From Streptomyces sp. TSRI0107 (GTDB lineage: Bacteria > Actinomycetota > Actinomycetes > Streptomycetales > Streptomycetaceae), in assembly GCF_001905845.1 (NCBI RefSeq), contig NZ_LIVZ01000011.1, forward strand, positions 62,001 through 126,000: a DNA stretch of 64,000 bases. Direction: 5' to 3'. The position numbers and the translations under genes are program-made. Positions 57,355-64,000 of this stretch are shown one piece after another; the stretch's first letter is position 1; every line of letters starts with the position of its first letter. Below the pieces are notes generated by a model that did no database searches, had not been told where the DNA came from, and saw nothing but the letters and a program-made list of their open reading frames with translations.

Positions 57355-58512
57355 TCAGCGCCGTGCCGTCACCGTCCCCTCGACCGCGAAGAGCTGCTCC
57401 TCCACATGGTCGAGGGCGAGCCGCAGCGCGCCCGTCGCCACGGCGGCCTCCCCGAGCAGGGAGAGAGCCACCCTCGGCGGGCGCAGGCAGTAGCGCGCCA
57501 GTTCCCGGCGCAGCGGCTCCAGCACCCCGTCCAGGCCCGCCGCCCAGCCGCCGATCACCACCAGCTCGGGATCGAGCGCCAGCACCAGCGCCGCCACGTC
57601 GTGCACCAGCCGCTGGATGAACCGGTCGACGGCCGCGCGGGCCCGCCGGTCGCCCTCGCGGGCCCGCGCGAACACCTCGGCGACCTGCCGCTCGTCCAGC
57701 GGGTGCAGCGGCTCGTCCGTGGTGGACAGCAGCGTCTCCGGCTTCGCCTCCCGGCCCAGCAGATGCAGCGCGCCGATCTCCCCGGCCGCCCCGCCGTACC
57801 CCCGGTGCAGCCGCCCGCCGATCAGCGCGCCGGCCCCCGGACTCAGCCCGGCCAGCACGAACACCACGTCGTCGGACTCGGTCGCCGAGCCCTTCCAGTG
57901 CTCGGCGACGACCGCCGCGTTCGCGTCGTTCTCCACCAGCACCGGGCACTTGAAGGACCGGCCGAGCCGCTCGCCCAGCCGCAGCCCCGTCCACCCGGGC
58001 AGCGCCGTGCCCAGCCGTACCGTGCCGTCCGCCTCGACGATGCCCGGCGTGGCCACCCCCACCGCGCGCAGCGAGCCCCTGGCGACCCCGGCCCGGCGCA
58101 GCAGCTCGGCGACCGCCGTGCGCAGCCGCTCCAGGCGCTCGTCCGCCGGCGCGGTCTCGGAGACGTCCTTGGCCTGTGCGCCCAGCACCCGGCCGTCCAG
58201 GTCGGCGAGGAGCGCGGCGACCCGGTGCGGACCGATCTCCAGGCCCAGCAGATGACCGGCCTCCGCGCGGAACCGGAACCGCCGCGCGGGCCGCCCCTGA
58301 CGCCGGGCGGCGCCCTCCTCGGCGGCCTTCTCGACGACCAGCCCGGCCTCTATGAGCCCTTCCACGACGCCCTCGACCGTGGGCCGGGACAGTCCGGTGA
58401 CCCGGGTGATCTCGGTCAGCGTCGCGCAGTCCGTGGCACGCAGCGCGTGCAGCACCACCGCGGAATTGATCCTTCGCAGCAGCGAGGGATCCCCGCCGGT
58501 CAGCCCCGCCAA
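57355..58512 (-). CDS. ROK family transcriptional regulator
   Basis: The 385-residue protein has an N-terminal HTH (TLTEITRVTGLSRPTVEGVV) and a ROK domain (LGLEIGPHRVAALLADLDG, LVENDANAAVVAEHW, LAGLSPGAGALIGGRLHRGY and GAAGEIGALHLLG). The zinc-binding Cys cluster of NagC/Mlc-type proteins is missing. TTG at 58512 is the best start: GGGAGGA lies 7 bp upstream. It follows a two-component pair on the same strand. The sugar ligand is unknown. Confidence 0.85.
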   Translation of the reverse strand: MAGLTGGDPSLLRRINSAVVLHALRATDCATLTEITRVTGLSRPTVEGVVEGLIEAGLVVEKAAEEGAARRQGRPARRFRFRAEAGHLLGLEIGPHRVAALLADLDGRVLGAQAKDVSETAPADERLERLRTAVAELLRRAGVARGSLRAVGVATPGIVEADGTVRLGTALPGWTGLRLGERLGRSFKCPVLVENDANAAVVAEHWKGSATESDDVVFVLAGLSPGAGALIGGRLHRGYGGAAGEIGALHLLGREAKPETLLSTTDEPLHPLDERQVAEVFARAREGDRRARAAVDRFIQRLVHDVAALVLALDPELVVIGGWAAGLDGVLEPLRRELARYCLRPPRVALSLLGEAAVATGALRLALDHVEEQLFAVEGTVTARR

Positions 58513-58613
58513 CGTCCCGTCCTCCCAGCTCGTGCGCGTGTTGGCCGGATCGTACTCGGCGCCGTCGACCCCGGCGAGCGCGCCCGCCCCCGACGGCCGC
58601 CCCCGGCTTCCGG

Positions 58614-59282
58614 TCAGCCGGGTGAGACGAACCCCGACTCGTACGCCGCGATCACCGCCTGGGTGCGGTCCCGCGCGCCCAGCTTCGCCAGCACCGCGCT
58701 GACGTGTGACTTCACCGTCTCCGTGCCGACCACCAGCTGTCCGGCGATCTCCGCGTTCGACAGCCCCCGCGCCATCAGCCGCAGCACGTCCGCCTCCCGC
58801 TCGGTCAGCTGCGCCCGGTCCATCACCGTCCGTGCCGCCGGGTTCCCGCCGCCGTCGCCGCCGTACTCGGCGGCCAACTGCCGCACCGACGCCGGGAACA
58901 GCAGCGACTCGCCCTCGGCGACCAGCCGCACCGCGTGCACGATCTCCGCCGGCCGGGCCCGCTTCAGCAGGAACCCGTCGGCGCCCGCCCGCAGCGCCTC
59001 GTAGACGTACTCGTCGTTCTCGAACGTCGTCACCACCAGGATCTTCGGCGGGTCCGGCACGGTCCGCAGCACCGCGCGGGTGGCCTCGATCCCGTCCAGC
59101 AGCGGCATCCGCACGTCCATGGCGACCACGTCCGGCCGCAGTCGCCGCACCAGCGGGATCACCGCGGCCCCGTCGGCGGCCTCCCCGACCACCTCCAGGT
59201 CGGGCTGCGCCTCCAGCACCGCGCGCAGCCCCGCGCGGACAAGGGGTTCGTCGTCGACGAGGAGAACGGTGATCGGCGGCAC
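58614..59282 (-). CDS. NarL/LuxR-type response regulator
   Basis: The 222-residue protein has a receiver domain (LLVDDEPLVRAGLRAVLEAQ, phospho-acceptor Asp near residue 56 in AMDVRMPLLDG) and a LuxR HTH (LTEREADVLRLMARGLSNAE, then TVKSHVSAVLAKLGARDR). GTG at 59282 follows the histidine kinase stop by 14 bp, so the two form an operon. Confidence 0.93.
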   Translation of the reverse strand: MPPITVLLVDDEPLVRAGLRAVLEAQPDLEVVGEAADGAAVIPLVRRLRPDVVAMDVRMPLLDGIEATRAVLRTVPDPPKILVVTTFENDEYVYEALRAGADGFLLKRARPAEIVHAVRLVAEGESLLFPASVRQLAAEYGGDGGGNPAARTVMDRAQLTEREADVLRLMARGLSNAEIAGQLVVGTETVKSHVSAVLAKLGARDRTQAVIAAYESGFVSPG

Positions 59283-59296
59283 CCGCCCAGCGTAGA

Positions 59297-60451
59297 TCAG
59301 CCGAGCGGCAGTTCGACGCGCACCTGCCAGTCGCCGTCGTCGGGGCCCGTGTGCACCCGGCCGCCGAGCAGCGCGGCCCGCTCCCGGATGCCGCGCAGCC
59401 CGCTGCCCCGGCCGGGCCCGGGTCTCGACGCCGGCAGCGGATTGCGGACCTCCAGGTCGAGCCGGCCGTCCGCGACCGCGACCCGGACTCGTGCCGCGGC
59501 CCCGTCCCCGTGCCGCAGCACATTGGTCAGCGCCTCCTGGAGCATGCGGTAGCCCTCCCGCGAGACCGGGCCGGGCACCGTCGCCAGCGGCCCCGCGAAC
59601 TCGGCGTCGACCTTCGTCCCGGAGGCGCGCGCGGACGCCAGCAGCCGGTCCGCCTCCGTGAGCGTCGGACGCGCGCTCACCGGACGCTCCGCCTCGCGCA
59701 GGACGCCCAGCACCCGGTCCAGGTCCTCCAGCGCGGCCCGCCCGGTGTCCTCGATCGCGGCGAGCGCCCGGTCCGTGAACGCCGGATCGCCCGCCGCCCG
59801 CGCGGCACCCGCCTGCACCACCGCCACCGTCAGCGCGTGCCCGATCGTGTCGTGCAACTCCCGCGCGATCCGGTTGCGTTCCAGCAGCCGCTCGGTGCGC
59901 TCCTCCAGCGCGGCCAGCCGCTCCGCCGCCGACGGCCCGAGGAGCCCGCGCGCGAGCACGGTGATCAGCTCGCCGAGTGCCACCACCACCGCGGCCATGA
60001 CGATCAGGGGGAGGGGCGCCAGGAGGGCGTAACCCCAGTGGGGTTCGTCGATCTGCAGGATCGGGGTGTCGTGCTGCTCCCGGCCGAGCGACGCCTCGAT
60101 CAGGTCGATGGCGCAGACCGGCATCCAGACGGTCGTGAACGCGGTCGCCGACCCCAGGACGAGCCGGGCCTGCAGCCACAGGACCGTGCGCCACCGGTCG
60201 CCCCAAGTCGCCGACGGCGCGGTGGAGATGCCCGAGTCCGACGCGTCCTGCAGCAGCATGAACCGCGCCTGAAGCCCCTCGCCGCGCCGCACGGCGGGGA
60301 TCATCGCGACCGGTACCAGCGCCAGGGCGGGGATCCACCACCGCTCCATGTCGACGAAGAACCACACGGCGACCAGCAGCATCGGAACCCACAGATGCAG
60401 CAGGCGCGTGTACGTCGTCCCGCGCAGGAGCGGGCGCAGCAAGCGGATCAT
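59297..60451 (-). CDS. Sensor histidine kinase, NarL-type (HisKA_3)
   Basis: The 384-residue membrane protein has about four hydrophobic helices (residues about 15-60 and 95-170), then a HisKA_3 dimerisation domain with ERNRIARELHDTIGHALTVA (His near 199) and a GHKL ATPase domain (LQEALTNVLRHGDGAAAR, GSGLRGIRERAALLGG). It pairs with the downstream response regulator. The next genes, divergently transcribed, encode an ABC exporter, a common target of such pairs. Confidence 0.9.
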   Translation of the reverse strand: MIRLLRPLLRGTTYTRLLHLWVPMLLVAVWFFVDMERWWIPALALVPVAMIPAVRRGEGLQARFMLLQDASDSGISTAPSATWGDRWRTVLWLQARLVLGSATAFTTVWMPVCAIDLIEASLGREQHDTPILQIDEPHWGYALLAPLPLIVMAAVVVALGELITVLARGLLGPSAAERLAALEERTERLLERNRIARELHDTIGHALTVAVVQAGAARAAGDPAFTDRALAAIEDTGRAALEDLDRVLGVLREAERPVSARPTLTEADRLLASARASGTKVDAEFAGPLATVPGPVSREGYRMLQEALTNVLRHGDGAAARVRVAVADGRLDLEVRNPLPASRPGPGRGSGLRGIRERAALLGGRVHTGPDDGDWQVRVELPLG

Positions 60452-60559
60452 CGCCTCATCGTGCCAGCCGCCACCGACAACCGGCCTCCCCCGGGCGGGG
60501 GAGACGGCCTCCACGCACAGGGGAGGCGCACCCGCCGGGACGACGGCCAGTCTGGGGCC

Positions 60560-61480
60560 ATGACCAGCATCGACGTCCGAGACCTCACCAAGGAGTACGG
60601 CGGCAGGCGCGCCGTCGACCACCTCACCTTCACCGTCGAGCCCGGCCGGGTCACCGGCTTCCTCGGCCCCAACGGCGCCGGGAAGTCCACCACCATGCGG
60701 CTCGTGCTCGGCCTCGACCGGCCGGACTCGGGCACCGCGACCGTCGGCGGCCGCGCCTACGCCACCCTGCGCGAGCCGCTGCGCGAGGTCGGCGCCCTGC
60801 TCGACGCCCAGGCCGCGCACGGCTCCCGCACCGGGCGCGACCATCTGCGCACCCTCGCCGCGAGCAACCGCGTCCCGGTGTCGCGGGTGGACGCGGTGCT
60901 GGCGGAGACGGGCCTGGCCGGCGCAGCGCGCCGCCGGGTGAGGACGTACTCCCTCGGAATGCGCCAGCGCCTCGGCATCGCGGCGGCCCTGCTCGGCGAC
61001 CCGCCCGTGATCATGCTGGACGAGCCGTCCAACGGCCTGGACCCGGAGGGCATCGTCTGGATCCGCCGGCTGCTGCGCCGGCTCGCCGACGAGGGCCGCA
61101 CGGTCCTGGTCTCCAGCCATCTGATGAACGAGACCGCGTCCTTCGCCGACCACCTGGTCGTCCTCGGCCGGGGACGGCTCCTCACCGACATGCCGATGCG
61201 CGACTTCATCGACGCGCGCGTGCGGCCCCGTGTCCGCGTGCGCACCACCGACGACACCGCGCTGCGGGACCTGCTCGCCCGCCACGGCTACGAGGCCGCC
61301 CCGGGCGAGTCGGGCGGCTGGATCGTGGACCACGCGCGCGTGGAGGACATCGGCCGCCTCGCCTCCGAGGCGCGGCTGCCCGTCCTCGAACTCGCCGCCC
61401 AGGAGGGCACCTTGGAGCAGGCCTACTTCGACCTGACCGCCGCCGAGACCGAGTTCACCGCCCAGCCCCAGGAGGCCTGA
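60560..61480 (+). CDS. ABC transporter ATP-binding protein
   Basis: The 306-residue protein has Walker A GPNGAGKST (about residues 36-44), a signature of the relaxed form YSLGMRQRLG and Walker B VIMLDEPSNGLDPEG. It is of the DrrA/bacitracin-type exporter group. The permease gene follows after 2 bp. Divergence from a two-component system suggests antibiotic or envelope-stress induction. Confidence 0.92.
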   Translation: MTSIDVRDLTKEYGGRRAVDHLTFTVEPGRVTGFLGPNGAGKSTTMRLVLGLDRPDSGTATVGGRAYATLREPLREVGALLDAQAAHGSRTGRDHLRTLAASNRVPVSRVDAVLAETGLAGAARRRVRTYSLGMRQRLGIAAALLGDPPVIMLDEPSNGLDPEGIVWIRRLLRRLADEGRTVLVSSHLMNETASFADHLVVLGRGRLLTDMPMRDFIDARVRPRVRVRTTDDTALRDLLARHGYEAAPGESGGWIVDHARVEDIGRLASEARLPVLELAAQEGTLEQAYFDLTAAETEFTAQPQEA

Positions 61481-61482
61481 CC

Positions 61483-62208
61483 GTGGCGTTCACCCCCGTC
61501 CTGCACGCCGAGTGGCTGAAGATCCGCACCCTGCGCTCCCTGTACGGCGCACTGGCCGCCCTCTTCGCCGTGACGACCGCGTTCTCCGCGATCGCCGCCA
61601 CCGGCAGCACCACGGACCCCGGATTCGACCCGCTGTTCACGGCGTTCCTCGGCACCGCGCCCGGCCAGATCGCGGCCATCGCGTTCGGCGCCCTTGCCGT
61701 CTCCTCCGAGTTCCAGGGCGGCGGACTGCGCCTCGCGTTCACCGCGGTGCCACGGCGCGGACGCTGGTTCGCGGCCAAGCTGACCGCCGTCGCCGTACCG
61801 GTGTTCCTCGTCGGACTCGTGACCGGCGCCGCCTCGCTCGCCGTCGCCCGCGCGGGCATGGGCGACGCGGCGGCCGGGCTCACCGCGGGCCTCCAGGCGC
61901 GCGGCGTCGTCGGCTGCGGCGTCTACCTCGCGCTGATGGCCCTGTTCGCGGCCGGACTCACGGCCCTGCTGCGCAGCGCCGTCGGCGCGCTCAGCATCCT
62001 CGTCCCCTTCCTGCTGGTGGTGTCGTTCGTCATCGGGACCTCCACCGGCGGTCTGCCCGAGTACCTGCCGGACCGCGCCGGCCAAGTCGTCCTCCACGCC
62101 GACCCGGACGGCTCCCTCGGCCCGTGGACCGGGCTCGCCGTGACGGCGCTGTGGACGGCGGCCGTCGTGGCGGCGGGTGCGTGGAGCGTGCGGCGCAGGG
62201 ACGCCTGA
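61483..62208 (+). CDS. ABC transporter permease
   Basis: The 241-residue protein has about six membrane helices and the ABC-2 type layout (HAEWLKIRTLRSLYGALAAL, then FGALAVSSEFQGGGLRLAFT). It starts at GTG 61483, 2 bp after the ATPase stop, so the two are an operon. Substrate unknown. Confidence 0.85.
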   Translation: MAFTPVLHAEWLKIRTLRSLYGALAALFAVTTAFSAIAATGSTTDPGFDPLFTAFLGTAPGQIAAIAFGALAVSSEFQGGGLRLAFTAVPRRGRWFAAKLTAVAVPVFLVGLVTGAASLAVARAGMGDAAAGLTAGLQARGVVGCGVYLALMALFAAGLTALLRSAVGALSILVPFLLVVSFVIGTSTGGLPEYLPDRAGQVVLHADPDGSLGPWTGLAVTALWTAAVVAAGAWSVRRRDA

Positions 62209-62249
62209 CGCCACGCCAATTGTCAGTGGGGGCGGGTTTACTGGGCGGC

Positions 62250-62681
62250 ATGAACATCGCACGGTGCCTGGAGACGATCGACCGGCTGTGCCTGCGCCCC
62301 TTCCCCGCGGAGCACGGCTGGTCGGACGCGGGCCGGGCGGGCCCGGGCTACTTCATGGCGGAACTGCTCGCGGGGGAGGGGGAGCCGGCGGCACGGGAGC
62401 AGGCGGCCGAGGACGTGGACGCGCACAAGGAGGCCGTGGCCCAGGTGCTGCACCGGCGGTGGGGACCGGTGCGGCCATGGGGCACGCTGACGTTACGGGT
62501 GCGCGGCCTGCGCGGCGAGGAGATACCCGAGCCGTGGGGCAGCCTCAGTCACCTGGTGGACGAGGCGTACGTCTGGGAGGCGGACGGGACCGGCCGCTGG
62601 GTCGCCCTCGGCGTGGCCGACCGGGACCCGTCCGACGCGATACGGCTGCTGGCGGTGGTCACCGAGACGGACCCGCCCTGA
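62250..62681 (+). CDS. Conserved small protein, 143 aa
   Basis: The 143-residue acidic, soluble-looking protein begins MNIARCLETIDRLCLRPFP and contains AVAQVLHRRWGPVRPWGTLT, RGEEIPEPWGSLSHLVDEAY and ending LAVVTETDPP. I do not recognise a family. It follows the permease gene by 41 bp on the same strand and may be co-transcribed. It is convergent with the mug gene. Confidence 0.7.
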   Translation: MNIARCLETIDRLCLRPFPAEHGWSDAGRAGPGYFMAELLAGEGEPAAREQAAEDVDAHKEAVAQVLHRRWGPVRPWGTLTLRVRGLRGEEIPEPWGSLSHLVDEAYVWEADGTGRWVALGVADRDPSDAIRLLAVVTETDPP

Positions 62682-62692
62682 CCCGGAACCGG

Positions 62693-63241
62693 TCAGCCCT
62701 CGGCGGCGGCCGCCCGCAGCCGGGCGAACTCCTCCGCCATCGTCTGCGCGGTCCAGTGCGCGTTCAGCCCGCTCGGATTGGGCAGCACCCACACACGCGT
62801 GTCCCCGATGGTCCGCTCCTGCGGCCCCACCTGGGCCTTCCGGTCGTCGAACGCGGCCCGGTAGGCGGTCACGCCGACCACCGCGAGCCACCGCGGCCGC
62901 AGCCGCGCGACCTTGACCGCCAGCTGCCGCCCGCCCTCGCGGTACTCGTCCGCGCTCAGCTCGTCCGCCCGGGCCGTCGCCCGCGCCACCACGTTGGTGA
63001 TGCCGAGCCCGTACGACAGCAGCTCCGGCTGCTCGGCCGGTTTCAGCAGCCGGGGCGTGAAACCGGACAGGTGCAGCACCGGCCAGAACCGGTTGCCGGG
63101 GCGGGCGAAGTGGTGGCCGGTCGCGGCGGTCATCAGGCCGGGGTTGATTCCGCAGAACAGCACGTGGAGGCCGTCCGCGACGACGTCCGGTACCAGACGG
63201 TCGCGGGCGGCCTCCAGTTCCGCCGGGGTGAAGCGGGTCAT
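62693..63241 (-). CDS. mug: G/U mismatch-specific uracil-DNA glycosylase
   Basis: The 182-residue enzyme removes uracil or ethenocytosine from mismatched DNA. The Mug/TDG motifs are present: LFCGINPGLMTAATGHHFAR with the catalytic-loop NPG, RPGNRFWPVLHLSGF and WVLPNPSGLNAHW, which inserts into DNA. Length is standard. It lies beside purB on the same strand. Confidence 0.93.
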   Translation of the reverse strand: MTRFTPAELEAARDRLVPDVVADGLHVLFCGINPGLMTAATGHHFARPGNRFWPVLHLSGFTPRLLKPAEQPELLSYGLGITNVVARATARADELSADEYREGGRQLAVKVARLRPRWLAVVGVTAYRAAFDDRKAQVGPQERTIGDTRVWVLPNPSGLNAHWTAQTMAEEFARLRAAAAEG

Positions 63242-63254
63242 CCTGTGACGGGCG

Positions 63255-64000
63255 TCAGAGGATGGCCCCGGGCGTGTAGCCCGCGGCCTCCGGGCGCTGC
63301 TTCACGATCTCCTCGATCCGGCCGACCACCACACCGACCTGGTCGGCGGCGGCGCCCGTGAAGGACAGCTTGTCGGCCATCAGCGCGTCCAGCTCGGCGC
63401 GGCCCAGCGGGATGCGCTCGTCGAGGGCGAGCTTGTCGAGGAGCTCGTTGCGCTCGGCGCCCTGCTCGCGCATCGCGAGCGCGGAGGCGACGGCGTTCTC
63501 CTTGATGGCCTCGTGGGCGACCTCACGGCCGACGCCCGCGCGCACCGCGCCCATCAGCACCTTGGTGGTGGCGAGGAACGGCAGGTAGCGGTCCAGCTCC
63601 CGGGCGACGACCGCCGGGAAGGCGCCGAACTCGTCCAGCACGGTCAGGAACGTCTCCAGCAGGCCGTCCAGCGCGAAGAACGCGTCCGGCAGCGCGACGC
63701 GGCGCACCACCGAGCAGGACACGTCGCCCTCGTTCCACTGGTCGCCGGCCAGCTCGCCGGTCATCGAGGCGTAGCCGCGCAGGATGACCATGAGGCCGTT
63801 GACGCGCTCGCAGGAGCGGGTGTTCATCTTGTGCGGCATCGCGGACGAGCCGACCTGGCCCGGCTTGAAGCCCTCGGTGACCAGCTCGTGCCCGGCCATC
63901 AGCCGGATCGTCTTGGCGAGCGAGGACGGCGCGGCGGCCAGCTGCACCAGCGCGGTGACGACCTCGTAGTCGAGGGAGCGCGGGTAGACCTGGCCGACCG
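63255..64000 (-). CDS. purB: Adenylosuccinate lyase, C-terminal part (cut by window edge)
   Basis: About 248 residues of the C-terminal half are visible; the start lies beyond the window. The fumarase/aspartase superfamily signature is GSSAMPHKMNTRSCERV, and the segment GELAGDQWNEGDVSCSVVRR is also family-typical. The enzyme cleaves adenylosuccinate and SAICAR in purine synthesis. Confidence 0.93.
   Translation of the reverse strand, partial: VGQVYPRSLDYEVVTALVQLAAAPSSLAKTIRLMAGHELVTEGFKPGQVGSSAMPHKMNTRSCERVNGLMVILRGYASMTGELAGDQWNEGDVSCSVVRRVALPDAFFALDGLLETFLTVLDEFGAFPAVVARELDRYLPFLATTKVLMGAVRAGVGREVAHEAIKENAVASALAMREQGAERNELLDKLALDERIPLGRAELDALMADKLSFTGAAADQVGVVVGRIEEIVKQRPEAAGYTPGAIL

Overview
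The window is a high-GC actinomycete chromosome segment, almost certainly Streptomyces. Coding regions show strong G/C third-position bias and many GTG starts with short leaders. It also carries a tuf3-type EF-Tu, several ECF-type sigma factors, a PhoD alkaline phosphatase with a TAT signal, a cupin-type XRE regulator and MITE copies with CTAG ends. No rRNA, tRNA, CRISPR array, complete insertion sequence or phage module was seen. The right edge cuts purB (adenylosuccinate lyase).

Layout. 0.4-20.5 kb is mostly core and housekeeping: EF-Tu, a patatin-like hydrolase, a small HTH protein coupled to a spermidine-synthase-like protein, an MFS exporter, two tandem paralogous membrane-anchored proteins, a hotdog thioesterase, GalU, a sigma-like/ZAS/ricin lectin fusion, DedA, two left-handed beta-helix proteins, an EamA exporter divergent from an XRE-cupin regulator, a YbaK-type deacylase, a CDF metal exporter, a PobA-type hydroxylase, a CoA-binding protein, a CysRS/MshC-like protein coupled to SixA, and YigZ. 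20.6-25.9 kb holds sbcD-sbcC, an AsnC regulator and a rhodanese. 26-36 kb holds an SDR, a DUF885 hydrolase, an AsnC regulator divergent from a Cys/Met-metabolism PLP enzyme, an ACT-GNAT membrane protein, PhoD, and a MocR regulator divergent from an EamA exporter.

36.3-54.2 kb is the accessory heart. The plus arm (36.3-45.3 kb) is tightly packed: a small membrane protein, a DUF2156 transferase, an acyl-CoA-dehydrogenase-fold flavoprotein, a thioester-reductase-like SDR, a class III aminotransferase, a START-fold protein, a flavin reductase, a DAO-type oxidase and a WS/DGAT-type acyltransferase. It converges on a minus arm (45.4-52.3 kb): an LCMT-type methyltransferase, a COQ8/ABC1-type kinase, a Gly/Ala-rich protein with elastin-like VPGVG repeats, an ECF sigma factor, a halogenase-like flavoprotein and an HD-domain protein. 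A START-fold protein and a lipase follow on plus. I infer an undescribed lipid or acyl-amine biosynthetic locus: an acyl thioester reduced to an aldehyde, transaminated to an amine, then oxidised, acylated or methylated, under its own sigma factor. There is no ACP or ketosynthase in the window, so the acyl chain would have to come from elsewhere. The locus has striking repeat DNA: a tandem array of about 17 units of about 25 bp before the kinase gene, 8 copies of a 7-mer plus 4 copies of a 31-mer before the reductase gene, and a 42-bp coding repeat.

54.4-64 kb returns to conserved genes: an alpha/beta hydrolase, a SigJ-type sigma factor with a strong terminator, a HutC-type GntR regulator with a promoter overlapped by a dre-like palindrome, a ROK regulator, a NarL-type two-component pair divergent from an ABC exporter, a small conserved protein, Mug glycosylase and purB.

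Three MITE-like elements (15137-15302, 17905-18094, 54159-54363) share a core, have long terminal inverted repeats, and are all bounded by CTAG. In two of them the bordering CTAG contains the TAG stop codon of the adjacent gene.
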